Part shown: positions 45,710-55,208 of the stretch, in pieces | Layout of the letters: each line of letters starts with the position of its first letter | Numbering within the stretch: the first letter of the stretch is position 1 | Program-made: the position numbers and the translations under genes | Notes under the pieces: generated by a model | The model's database searches: none | Seen by the model: the letters and a program-made list of their open reading frames with translations, nothing else | What the model was told of the DNA's origin: nothing | Assembly: GCA_946406115.1 (NCBI GenBank) | Contig: OX291552.1 | Coordinates: 10,612,836 to 10,676,835 of the forward strand | Direction of reading: 5' to 3' | Length of the DNA: 64,000 nucleotides | Source: Apoda limacodes | Taxonomy: Eukaryota; Arthropoda; Insecta; Lepidoptera; Limacodidae

Positions 45710-47584
45710 ATGAGGGTCCTAATATTATGCCTGGCACTAACATCTGCCGCCTTGGCTATGCCGTTAGCCGAGGAGAAATCAGAGCCAGCTGCACCTGCAC
45801 CAGTATCCGAAAAGGCAGAGAATGCCAAACCAGATAGTCCACCAGTAGCTGTAGAAATGAGCGTTGCATCTGAAACGAAAGACGAAAAGCCTCAACAGGA
45901 TCAAAGTAGTAGTACTCCAGTAGAATCTAAGCCTGAATCTAAAGTGGAGGCACCTGTTCCTGAAGCAGAAGCACCGGCACCTGCACCAGAAGCAGCTGCA
46001 TCTGCTCCTGAAGTCAAAGCAGAAGTTGCTCCTGACGCAAAACCTGTAGAAGCAGCTCCTGAAGCTAAAGCCGTAGAAGCAACTCCTGAAGAAAAACCCG
46101 CAGAAGCAACTCCTGAAATAAAACCCGTAGAAGCTGTTGCCGAAGGAAAACAAGAAAAACCCGCATCTGAACCAAAAACAGCGTCCGCTCCTGAAACAAA
46201 AACAAGTGAACCATCAGAACTGAAGCCTGAAGCTGACAAAGCGGCCGAGTCCAAACTAGAAGAAACTCCCGCAGTTGCAGAGGCTAAGCCTGAATCAAAA
46301 CCAGAACCTAAATCTGATAATTCTGCAAAGTCAGCTTTGCCTGAGGAGAACATCGATATTGTTAAAGCTTCGAAAGAAAATGCTGCTGTTGCCGATGATG
46401 TAGTTAATCTTGCTGGGATAAGTTCCGCTACAGAGAAGAAATCAGATGTACCGGCTGTATCCAGCAGAAGTGCTGAACCGGAAACTGAGAAAGAAGTTGA
46501 GGAGTCTAAACCTGCAGAAGCTAAACCGGAAGCAGCATCTGCATCGCCCACCGAACCAAAAGTTGAAGAAAAGCCAGCTAGCACTGACTCTGCAAAGAGC
46601 TCAAAAGCAGTCGGAAGCGATGATGCCTTATTAGTGCTTCGAGACACCGTAGATGATAAGGCAAAGGCTTCTTCTGATGCACCTAAGGAAACCACAAGCG
46701 ACAAAGCCAATGTAGTTGCTACGGAAATGCCCAAGGAAGAATTGAAACCCGCAGAAACTGTAGATCCTGTAAAAGAAGTTTCCAAAGAAAATTCAAAATC
46801 TGTGGAACCATCGAACGAATCCAAAACCCCCGAAGTCGAAGTTAAATCTTCTGCCCCCGCAGAAGTACCTGAAGCAGTGAAAACTGATGTTTTGCCCACA
46901 AAAGAAAGTGAATCTTCTAAGGCAAGCGACAAACCTTCAAATGTTCAAGAAACAACCGCAACAGCTGAGGAACCAAAGGCACCAGAAGAAGATAAGTCAT
47001 CTAAACCGGTAAAAGAATCTGAAGGCTCCGCACCAAATGACCAGTCCCTTGCACCAGCTCAAAAAACCGAAGAATCTTTAGGAGATAAGGCCACTGAGCC
47101 AGCAAAAGCCCCTGAAGGATCTTCAAGGGACGACAAGTCATCTGAACCTACCTCGGCACAAGCACCTGTAGAATCCACAGTTGAACAGAAACCTTTAGAA
47201 TCAGCTAAAGCACCTGAAGAACCTAAGACGCCTGAAACACTTAAAGAAGAAAAAGCATCTGAACCAGCAAAAGCTGCGGAATCAACTGCGGAAAGTGATT
47301 CTGGGAAAAAAGCTGAACAGGCTGCGGACTTAAAACCTAATGAATCTACCAAAGATACTGAAGCGGAAAAAGAAACTCAGCCTGCTGAGCCTGCCAAACC
47401 GAATGATGCGCTAAAACCAGAAATTAAGCCCGAAGCTCCTAAAGCTGAAGAAAAACCTCAAGGTGATGCACCTGCATCCAGTAGCTCTGAAGAAAGTTCA
47501 GAAAGCAATGAAAAGAAGGATAGTTCATCCGAAGAAAATAGTGAAGAAAAGAATAAGAAAGAGAGCAGTGCTCCAAAGTCTTAG
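45710..47584 (+). CDS. Secreted Pro/Glu/Ala/Lys/Ser-rich disordered protein, 624 aa
   Basis: Function unknown. Residues 1-16 (MRVLILCLALTSAALA) are a classic signal peptide with cleavage expected after Ala16, so the product is secreted. The remaining 608 residues contain no Cys, His, Phe, Tyr or Trp and only three Arg, and consist mainly of Pro, Glu, Ala, Lys, Ser and Thr. This predicts an extended, unfolded chain. Residues 106-150 hold five imperfect 9-residue repeats of the type APEAKPVEA. Two patches with more Val/Leu/Ile lie at 213-239 and 303-317. The last 37 residues are a Ser/Glu cluster with many S-x-E sites, suited to phosphorylation by a secretory-pathway kinase. The ATG follows a splice acceptor (TTTGTTTCAG|G) by one base, so the leader is on another exon, perhaps 20,638-20,761. 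The whole coding region is one exon with no frameshift. Possible roles such as a matrix, cuticle, silk or hemolymph phosphoprotein are guesses. Confidence 0.9.
   Translation: MRVLILCLALTSAALAMPLAEEKSEPAAPAPVSEKAENAKPDSPPVAVEMSVASETKDEKPQQDQSSSTPVESKPESKVEAPVPEAEAPAPAPEAAASAPEVKAEVAPDAKPVEAAPEAKAVEATPEEKPAEATPEIKPVEAVAEGKQEKPASEPKTASAPETKTSEPSELKPEADKAAESKLEETPAVAEAKPESKPEPKSDNSAKSALPEENIDIVKASKENAAVADDVVNLAGISSATEKKSDVPAVSSRSAEPETEKEVEESKPAEAKPEAASASPTEPKVEEKPASTDSAKSSKAVGSDDALLVLRDTVDDKAKASSDAPKETTSDKANVVATEMPKEELKPAETVDPVKEVSKENSKSVEPSNESKTPEVEVKSSAPAEVPEAVKTDVLPTKESESSKASDKPSNVQETTATAEEPKAPEEDKSSKPVKESEGSAPNDQSLAPAQKTEESLGDKATEPAKAPEGSSRDDKSSEPTSAQAPVESTVEQKPLESAKAPEEPKTPETLKEEKASEPAKAAESTAESDSGKKAEQAADLKPNESTKDTEAEKETQPAEPAKPNDALKPEIKPEAPKAEEKPQGDAPASSSSEESSESNEKKDSSSEENSEEKNKKESSAPKS
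46025..46159 (+). repeat. Five 27-nt repeats within the CDS
   Basis: Codons 106-150 read VAPDAKPVE, AAPEAKAVE, ATPEEKPAE, ATPEIKPVE and AVAEGKQEK. The units are imperfect, pointing to old slippage or unequal crossing-over. Confidence 0.8.
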
Positions 47585-47895
47585 GTAGTATAGAAATATT
47601 AAGCGGTAGGCGTGAGTCGACGCATGAGATTCTTCGACTCGGGCCCCCCGCTCCGCCCGCAGTGGCCGTGGTTTCCCGCCTCTGCCCGCGCTTTGTGACG
47701 TGTGATGCATGCTTGAATATGAGTGAAAGAGTAACTAAACGAGTGAGCCTCCGTCAATAATTCCGACCCGTCTATTCACTAGACTTAGTAGAGACTTATA
47801 CTAAAATTACTTTGTTGTAATTATTATTTTACAAGTAAATTATCGAATTTCCGATATTGTGTAAGTAAATAAATAAGTAACGTTTTATAATTAAT
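47585..47895 (+). other. Probable 3' UTR with GC-rich segment
   Basis: It follows the TAG stop. A strikingly GC-rich piece (47,640-47,695) contains GGGCCCCCCGCTCCGCCCGC. It is preceded by a hairpin GAGTCGA/TCGACTC (47,614-47,620 and 47,634-47,640). The rest is AT-rich. Confidence 0.55.
47868..47873 (+). terminator. Candidate polyadenylation signal AATAAA
   Basis: AATAAA lies 284 bp after the stop codon, followed within 30 bp by TTATAATTAATTGTTGT. It is the first canonical signal downstream of the CDS. Confidence 0.55.
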
Positions 47896-47935
47896 TGTTG
47901 TATTATTTGACGATTCATCATTTGTTTAAAAAGGT

Positions 47936-48120
47936 GTCATAAAACAATGCGGTTTCAGAGAAATTTTCTCCCTCGAACGTTTAGGTTGTAGAATGAGCTC
48001 CCTGCCAGGGTTTTCTCTAAGGACTACAGTATGGGGTTCATTGAAAAGTAGGCTCCGGTGACCGCTCACCATCACGCGGACCGTGACCTTGTTTGCTACC
48101 TTAGTGGTGTAAAAAAAAGA
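47936..48120 (-). repeat. SINE-like element, ACCACTAAGGTGGC family, longer copy
   Basis: On the minus strand it contains ACACCACTAAGGTAGCAAAC, CGGTCCGCGTGATGG, GGTCACCGGAGCC, then AAAACCCTGGCAGGGAGC, TCATTCTACAACC and AAATTTCTCTGAAACCGC. These last blocks are absent from the shorter copies and may be the body of the parent element. Confidence 0.7.
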
Positions 48121-48384
48121 ATAAAAAATAGCCTGCCTGATACATGTACATTTATAGTGCACACATTTGTAGAATGGATGTCATTCATCACATGGCAAAA
48201 TATACCATTAAAAAGCCAAACTTGTCTGTGCGGCAACTTACCTAATCTTTCAGACATAAAAGCACTGTTATGTTGGACCATCTACTTTCTTCCCGGTTTA
48301 GGTACTGACAATTTTATCAATTAATCCAAAACCAGAGAATTATAGTTTTTTTGGTATGTATGTACGTCTGTATAACGTCACAGT

Positions 48385-48495
48385 TTTCATTCCCGGAAGG
48401 GGTAACCAGTGGCTGGATCCACAGCAAAATCACGATGTGGGGGACATTCTCGTTTCACCAACCACACAGTTAGTGAGCCCATCGCCGCTACATAC
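48385..48495. repeat. Dispersed repeat, GGTAACCGGTGGCTGGA family
   Basis: GGGGTAACCAGTGGCTGGAT, GATGTGGGGGACA, TTTCACCAACCAC and GTGAGCCCATCGC match 7,985-8,115. Confidence 0.7.
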
Positions 48496-48499
48496 TGCG

Positions 48500-50565
48500 T
48501 CTGATAATGTTAAGTAGAACCTACTCATAGTAACTAAATCTGGTTTAAGTTTAATGGCAAAATTTTTAGTAAATCTGGAAGAAAGTATTTCTGTGTGTCG
48601 GACACAGAGAAATACAAACCTGTTTATCACAGATTGACGAAAACAACATGTTTTTAATTGTATAGAATAACCTTTTGTATAAAAGTTACGTCTTTTATTT
48701 TAACTAATAATTTAAATCTTAATAGAAAGTTGCAAACAAGTAGGCTATTTTCAGTTATGTGTATAAAATTAAAGTTTGATTTCTTTTTCCACGACATTTC
48801 ATTTTAATGGGGCGCCCTCAGTCAAAGTATCCCGATCCTAAAATATAAATGTAAAATTTAACATAATACCTTTATGAGATACCTTTATCCCGCTAAGGAG
48901 TTCCCAGGGAAATACATTTTTTGCAGGTATACCGCCACGCAATATTCATTTACGTGCTAACGGAGCAATGGGCTGGCCTGATTTTTACGACCGATTAGAT
49001 GTTGATACCCGCCAAATAAAAGTTTAATTTTTGGTGTAACCTTACTAAATTTTTTACAGCCAGTCTACTATTTCGGGTAATATTTCGCGTTTATGTTCGC
49101 TATAACTGGTATGTGTACACTTGGTTAGCGCCTATGGTGGACGAATTGCTGCAAAGGATGTATGGATAGAGCTGCAAGTGAGTAAATCCACTAAAAGGCA
49201 CTAGGATGAAATTCGTTCTTGTGTAAAACTGGTTTATGAACTATGTAACATTATAGAAAAATAAAATTATGACATCTAAATATTAATATTAATAATTACT
49301 AAATTAATTAAAATATTTACGTTAGAATTTGGGCGCGGCGCTTGACGGTATAGACTACAAAATTTAACAAAGAGTACAAACTTAATAACCTAGTTGCTCC
49401 ATCGTAAAAACAGTAACACATACAAGCTATAATCATGCAGTGGCGTGTGTGAGCTCTAAAGTACAACAACAAATAATAAAAACACCGAGTGCCAAGTGCG
49501 AGACGGGCACATAAATTACTATCGTAAATAACCGTTACCCCAGCCCCATCTAGCTATTATAAAGCGAAAAAAAATCGTTTTTTGTGAAGAGTTGGCACTT
49601 TAAATCCCGAGCGTAGCGAGTGATTCTAATATAGACTACTGAGCACAGCGAGGGATTTTAAGGTTACCTAAAATAATTTGCTCTCGTGTGAAACATACAA
49701 CTTTTCACCTCTACCAGTGCGTAAAAATAGGTCTTAGGCAAGAAACACACTGAAGGCCATATTACGCAACAAGTTTATTCTAATTTAAAAATACTACCTA
49801 CTATACTCTGCTCCTATCAAAAAATAAACAATAGGTAGGTACTTTATTCTTTTTAACATTAACACCTTTTGAAAGTCGCTAACTATTGAACGATTCTTAG
49901 GCTTTAAGATATTTTTCACGTCACAAGAGCGGGCGAAGTCCCTGGCAAAAGCTAGTGTTTAAATAAGTCCTCAATAATATAAAAGCCTGTCTATTTGTTA
50001 TGCATTGATGTCGTAATAGAGCATCTACTAGACATAAAGCAAAGGGATATCTCAAAGGACCGAGAAAAATATAGATTTATTTTATTCTGATCGAGATATC
50101 CCATGGAAGAATTCTTTTACTATTACTGCTTCACTTGGCTATACTTCATTTGGGTACAAAAAAACCTGGTGGAAAAAGATAAGTTTTATCGCCTTTGAGA
50201 GTTGCCAAGATTTTTCCGTGGATTTATGTAAGTAGGGATAATTTAATCTTCTTCGGAAATAAGTAATTATTTTACCCTTTTTAGTGGTTGTTTTTTTTTT
50301 TTGTTAAACAAATTTATAGTAGTAACAGTATCTACCTAGCACTTAGGTAATCTTTGAGTAAGTTAAGTCTCAATATGTGACGATGATTAAACAGTTTTCA
50401 TTCTAATTATCTCAGCTATTATCAGTCAAGCTCCTCAAAGACACATTACAATAACGGATCTGTCTGGCATCCTAAAGTAATACACACACGACGATTTCGT
50501 ACATTCAGTAAATCGTCATGGGATGTGTTATCATTCCCCGGTGTAAGACCGAAACAATAAACTAA
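48500..50565. other. Intergenic stretch with minor repeats, no gene seen
   Basis: A short palindrome-like block at 49,598-49,670 (TTTAAATCCCGAGCGTAGCG, AGCGAGGGATTTTAA) is repeated at 56,125-56,185. A Helitron-type 3' end (GGCAAAAGCTAG) lies at 49,944-49,955, and a family A MITE fragment at 50,255-50,310. No exon is supported. Confidence 0.45.
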
Positions 50566-50569
50566 ATGA

Positions 50570-51082
50570 AAAAACCGGCCAAGTGCGAGTCAAACTCGCG
50601 CACAAAGGGTTCCGTACCATTATCTATAAAAACGGCAAAATAATCACGTTGGTTTTTTTTTTTTTTTTTTATACCACTAAGGTGGCAAACAAGTCTACGG
50701 TCCGCCTGATAGTAAGTTGTATGAAAGCCCCCCTTAAATATTTGTTTTATTTTAATTTAATTATTTATTTTTAAAGTGAACATATAACTTAATATTCTGT
50801 GAATATTTCAAGCGTCTACCTGTTGCCGTTAATATCGAGCAAAAACGAGCCAAAAAATCACGTTTGTTGTATAGGAGCCCTCTTAAATATTTATTTTATT
50901 CTATTTTTTAGTTTTTTTTTTTTGTTATAGCGGCAACAGAAATACATCATCTGCGAAAATTTCAACTGACTAACAATCACGGTTTATGAAATGAGCCTGG
51001 TGACAGACAGACAAACGTACAGGCAGCAAAGTCTTAGTAATAGGGTCCCGTTTTGTACCTTTTAGGTACGGAACCCTAAAAA
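50570..51082 (+). repeat. Family I repeat, copy 3, with nested SINE
   Basis: It starts ACCGGCCAAGTGCGAGTC and ends GTACGGAACCCTAAAAAA. At 50,651-50,719 the CACGTT|TGTATG junction is split by a T-run plus ATACCACTAAGGTGGCAAAC and GGTCCGCCTGATAGTAAG, a truncated ACCACTAAGGTGGC element. The nested piece must be younger than its host. Confidence 0.85.
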
Positions 51083-51259
51083 ACGGCCCCTAATCAGCAA
51101 ACTTAGTGGTTGTCAACAAACGCCGAAGAATCTAAGATTCGTACCATTTCGGACAAAACTCAAGTGCTGTTAGTCACTGTGACATGTGGATTGGTTACCT
51201 ACGTACAATGGTCCAATAATAAGGCTTAATGTGGAAAACATACGCCCAACTAACTAATA

Positions 51260-51385
51260 GAAATACAGTCATTTTTTTGAAACGACTTTTGCGCCACCTA
51301 TTGTAAAGGGGTTGTAATAATTCAGAAACCTTCCCAGCCTTGCATTTACGAACTCACCAAAATTTTTTGCAATTGAAAAATGGTT
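51260..51385 (-). repeat. Helitron-type fragment, GGGTCAGCTAG family
   Basis: GCGCCACCTATTGTAAAGGGG, TTGTAATAATTCAGAAACC and CTCACCAAAATTTT follow 15,640-15,740. The terminus is missing. Confidence 0.5.
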
Positions 51386-51524
51386 TAGGAAGGAATAGAT
51401 TGAACAAGTAAAATTATCTGATATTTAAAAAGTCGTCGGGGGACTCATGCCCGAGCCAAATAAAATTCATATCGATTTGACGACCTAAGATAGCAAGAAT
51501 CCTTCACCAAACAATACTCATTTC

Positions 51525-51745
51525 TCTTTCCTGCTCAATCATCAGACCTTGATCACCATCTGTCTATAACCTATTCATTAAGATCATTCCTAAGAGCCGA
51601 AACATGATACCTATGCCACAAGTTGGTAAGGAGTTGGATATCCTGCAGATTCTAGGTGATAATCCAGCATCAGGTCAAGGTCATAAAAGTAGTATGGATA
51701 CAGAATGTCGAATCGATTGAACCTGTATAAGTTACTCATATCCAG
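51525..51745 (-). repeat. Dispersed repeat, inverted copy of 18,880-19,105
   Basis: On the minus strand it carries GATATGAGTAACTTATACAGG, TCAATCGATTCGACATTC, ATCTGCAGGATATCC and GATCAAGGTCTGATGATTGAG, in the order seen at 18,884-19,100. Confidence 0.7.
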
Positions 51746-52329
51746 TCATCTATACTAATATTAAAAAGAGAGACAAATACACACTGTATATTTTTGTCGG
51801 AGGTTAAAACTACAAAAGATATTGAACTAAGATAATTTTTTAAGGTCAGTTATAAATGTGGACGAATTTTAGGCTCTCTGCTGTAGAATTGTATAAAGCC
51901 TTCTTTGTGTCCGTACCGACACATAGGTAGTAAGGCGGTCGGTTTTTTGGCATGTAGGTACAGTACAAAGAACATAACACTTAATAATTAATTCTGAATG
52001 CTTGATTACTTTTCTAAACGACCTCTTGCAAATTTTACCACTATACTTTAGAAAATAAAGAGATCTTTTGAGAAAAAGGGGTTGCTTGTTAGCGGTCCTG
52101 GGGACGATCCGAAAAACTCCAACACAGTCAAGCCAGACGTTTCATGATTAGGAAATGAGTTGTTCCATTTTGGGCTAAGACATTGTACACCTAATACAAA
52201 AACATATATAAAAATAAAATACAAAATAGCAGGTTAATTAAATGCTTTCGTAACAATGTTAAGGAATAATAACCAAACAGCATTTTGCTTTTATGTGGTA
52301 GTTAGGTTTTGGAGTGACGATAGAAACAA
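51746..52329. other. Intergenic stretch, no gene seen
   Basis: No supported exon or repeat apart from short AT runs. Confidence 0.4.
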
Positions 52330-52786
52330 AAAAAACCGGCCAAGTGCGAGTTGGATTCGCGCACCGAGGGTTCCCTACCTACCACCATTTATTTCATTTA
52401 CAAAAACAAACAAAAATATTTTTATACTTGAGTTGATTGAATGAAAGGTAAATTGCGGTTAACGATTTATGACGTATTAAAAAAAAATACTTACTAGATC
52501 TCGTTCAAACCAATTTTCGGTGGAAGTTTGCATGGAAATGTACATCATATATTTTTTTTAGTTTTATCAATCTCTTATTTTAGAAGTTACAGAGGGGGGG
52601 GGGACACATTTTACTTACCAAGTTCTCTTAGAATACATGTACTTACCAAGTTTCAACAGTATAGTTCTTATAGTTACGGAAAAAAGTGGCTGTTGTGGTG
52701 TGGTGTGGTGACGGACGGACAGACAGACAGACATATCGAATCTATAAGGGTTCCGTTTTTTGCCATTTGGCTACGGAACCCTATAA
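52330..52786 (+). repeat. Family II repeat, copy 2
   Basis: It begins AAACCGGCCAAGTGCGAG and contains CACCGAGGGTTCCCTACC, TTACAAAAACAAACAAAAAT, a G10 run, a (GGAC)(AGAC)n stretch at 52,710-52,733 and the end GGCTACGGAACCCTATAAAA. It parallels 38,350-38,955 with an internal deletion and a short duplication (CTTACCAAGTT twice). Confidence 0.8.
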
Positions 52787-53193
52787 AAGGCCAAGTGCGA
52801 GTCGGTGCAAACCTGTATGTAAATTTATATTTTTATAATATGACGTAACTAAAAAATTTACGGTTTTCGCAATTTTTCCTTTATCTGTGCTATAAGACGT
52901 TGCTCGTACAAAATTTCAAGGTTCTGAGTTCACGGGAAGTACTTTGCAAGTTTTGAAAATTTGCGAAAATTAGCGGCATAAACGGCTGTATCTTTTGATT
53001 GCGTTGGCTTAGAAGATTTTCATAGCTCCAAGGGACAGTAGACCTGAGTATTTGTTATAAAGTTTAGTTTGATACTTCCACGCGTTCCTGAGAAAAATGG
53101 TCTTGACAGACGGACAGGCGGACGGACGGACGGACAACAAAGTGTTCCTATAAGGGTTCCGTATTTTCCTTTCGAGGTACGGAACCCCAAAAA
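52787..53193 (+). repeat. Family III repeat
   Basis: It follows directly after the family II copy. It starts AGGCCAAGTGCGAGTCGG, has a different body (GTTCTGAGTTCACGGGAAG, CGCGTTCCTGAGAAAAATGG), a (GGAC)n run at 53,124-53,140, and ends GAGGTACGGAACCCCAAAAA. A 3' fragment is at 5,950-6,145. Confidence 0.8.
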
Positions 53194-53588
53194 TAATAGA
53201 AAATACATTTCTATTCAATTATTTACCGTCGCAGCGCATTTCGTCTGCTGTCGTAGCATCTGCCGTGGGGTGCGAAAACATACCTTCATCTCTACTATAA
53301 ACACAAAATAGAAATATATCACCTCATGGGTCCGTCCAAAACCGGGCTGAAAACTATCATGTAACAGCTACACAAATCCTTACTCGCATATGTATCTACT
53401 TTCAAGTTGCGAAAATTAGTGCAGAAAAGTGATTTTTACAAGATATGAAAGTATGAAAAATGAATGAAGCCAAATAGTTATAAGTATTATTGTGCATTTT
53501 TCAGCGTCATGTACAATGTCATGGCCCAGACTCCAGATAATTAAAAAAAACTCCTTTAACATATATATCTAATATTCTATGTACTTAC

Positions 53589-53677
53589 CTCATTCGTAAG
53601 CATTCGACAGGCGATGACACCGAGAGACCACCAATCTACGGCATGACCGTACGGTTCCCGGCTTAGAATCTCAGGGG
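53589..53677 (-). CDS. Serine/threonine protein kinase exon (subdomains VIII-IX), partial
   Basis: One internal exon of a kinase. On the minus strand it lies between an acceptor (TTTCTTTGCAG) and a donor (GAG|GTAAGTAC). It is 89 nt long: two bases finish an Ala codon begun in the previous exon, then 29 codons read [20 protein letters not shown] and IACRMLTNE. Ala-Pro-Glu is the end of the activation segment. DWWSLGV is subdomain IX, with the invariant Asp that stabilises the catalytic loop. The D-W-W-S-L-G form with G-H-A-V before it points to the AGC group. Resemblance to S6K-like kinases (insect S6KL, vertebrate RSKR) is my best guess but rests on few residues. All motifs are intact and the splice sites are clean, so this is a live gene rather than a relic. 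The exons coding for the ATP-binding lobe should lie at higher coordinates and the rest of the C-lobe at lower ones, but I could not identify them, so introns are probably long. Confidence 0.85.
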
Positions 53678-53885
53678 CTGCAAAGAAACAAAAACATACA
53701 TTATGTAGTACAGAACGAATGAAAAAGAATATATATTACCTAAATAAAAAGCAAAAAGAAAATATATCCAAAAAAATCAATATCATTGGCAAAATTAAAA
53801 AATGTACACAAAGACTATAAAACCTTGATAGCAAACCATAGACATCTAATACGTATATATGTATATATAGATATATTTATATAAC

Positions 53886-54204
53886 CTGAATCTCGGAAAA
53901 AGCTCCAACGATTTAATGAAATTTAGTATGCAGGGGGTTTCAGGGGCGATAAATCGATCTAGCTAGGTTTCATTTTTAGAAAACGTCGTTTTATCCGTGT
54001 TTTCAGGCAATGATAAACTAAAAAATATGACTCTTCTTGACATCTATTGGCGAGTAGTAATACTATTATTTTTACCGACACAGCAGCAGTAAAGCTACTT
54101 GGCAATAGATGGCGTTTTAAAAAAAGAGAAGATCTAAGATCGATTTATCGCCCCCGAAACCACCTGCATACTAAATTTCATGAAAGGCCGTTTCAGAGAT
54201 ACAG
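53886..54204. repeat. Foldback element with long arms
   Basis: The arm 53,886-53,964 (AATTTAGTATGCAGGGGG, GGGGCGATAAATCGATCT) is the reverse complement of 54,132-54,204 (AGATCGATTTATCGCCCC, CCACCTGCATACTAAATTT), with a loop of about 167 bp. Inside, ACATCTATTGGCGAG and CAATAGATGGCG form a second inverted pair. (TA)n tracts flank both sides (53,855-53,884 and 54,207-54,227). It lies about 200 bp into the intron on the acceptor side of the kinase exon. Confidence 0.8.
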
Positions 54205-54869
54205 ATTATATATATATATATATATAAACATACATACAAGAATTGCTCGTTTGAAGGTATTAGATATAATTACAAAAATTCCGAAAAGCTACTAGCTACG
54301 CAGCATAATTTTAAAAACTTTATATTGAATACAATCTTAATTCTGCCAATGATTTCTGCATAAGCAATCATCCTTCTTGTGCTCGACGCAACAGTCATTC
54401 CTCCATTCATACGTAAATAAAGCAATTATTAAATTAAAATTGAGTACTTATATGTATTAACTTGTCGATGGAAGGAACTTCTTCATGTTGTGTAGCACAG
54501 GAAGTCTTCTTGCAATTGTTTTTAGCCGATTCACCAAAATATGCTATATAATATATTCTACTAACTACATAGAAGCTAAAGTTCCACATTTTGACACGCA
54601 AAAGTAATTACTTTGTCTCTTCTATTCAATTGATGATATTAGTAAAATTATATCTGTTTACTTTATTTTATCTTTGCAACCAAGAAAGACAGGAAGGCGC
54701 TAAATATTTTTAATTTCCTAAAATATAGTAGATACTAACATTTCCCCGCAGCTTTGCCCACGCTGAGTTCATCAACGTGGAATTGATTTGCTGGGATTTT
54801 AATTATTTTATTATTCGTACCCCTGTACCAAACTTCAAGTCACACCGTTGCAACGCAAAGGATAAATTA
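54205..54869. other. AT-rich intronic or intergenic stretch, no gene seen
   Basis: It starts with a TA microsatellite. No exon is supported. Confidence 0.4.
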
Positions 54870-55208
54870 ACACAGAGCGCATTGCCGGTGGTGGCGAGGG
54901 GTTTAAATTTCACTTCACGTCCCAAGTGGCGGAGGTTCGAACCCCGGGGTCGGCGTGTCAATGAGTCTTTTCTTAATTTCTCAAGTACACTGATTTATTT
55001 ATTCACACCTTGGCTTCTCTGTGAATGAAAACATCGTGATGAAACCTGCATACGTCAAGAAAAAAAAAAATTACGTATGTGAAGTCCACAATCCGCACTG
55101 GGCCCGCGTGTGGACTATGGCCCAATCACCCTCGCTTATGAGGGTAGGTCGTGCCCCAGCAGTAGGGACGTATGAAGGCTGGCAAGCATTGCCTGGATGT
55201 ATCTATTG
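54870..55208 (+). mobile_element. tRNA-derived SINE, family S2, near complete
   Basis: The head has GGTGGCGAGGGGTTTAAAT (A box) and GGAGGTTCGAACCCCGGGG (B box). The body follows with CAAGTACACTGATTTATTTA and ATCGTGATGAAACCTGCATA, and the tail has GTGGACTATGGCCC, CACCCTCGCTTATGAGGG and GCCCCAGCAGTAGGGACG. The tail is shared by many lepidopteran SINEs. Open frames across it are chance. Confidence 0.8.

Noticed and set aside
45901..46932. A 343-codon open frame on the minus strand inside the secreted-protein exon, plus a 124-codon frame at 45,779-46,153
   Set aside because: They mirror the biased Glu/Ala/Pro/Lys/Ser codon use of the real gene, give low-complexity Ser/Ala/Gly or Cys/Phe/Arg products, and have no splice or start context.
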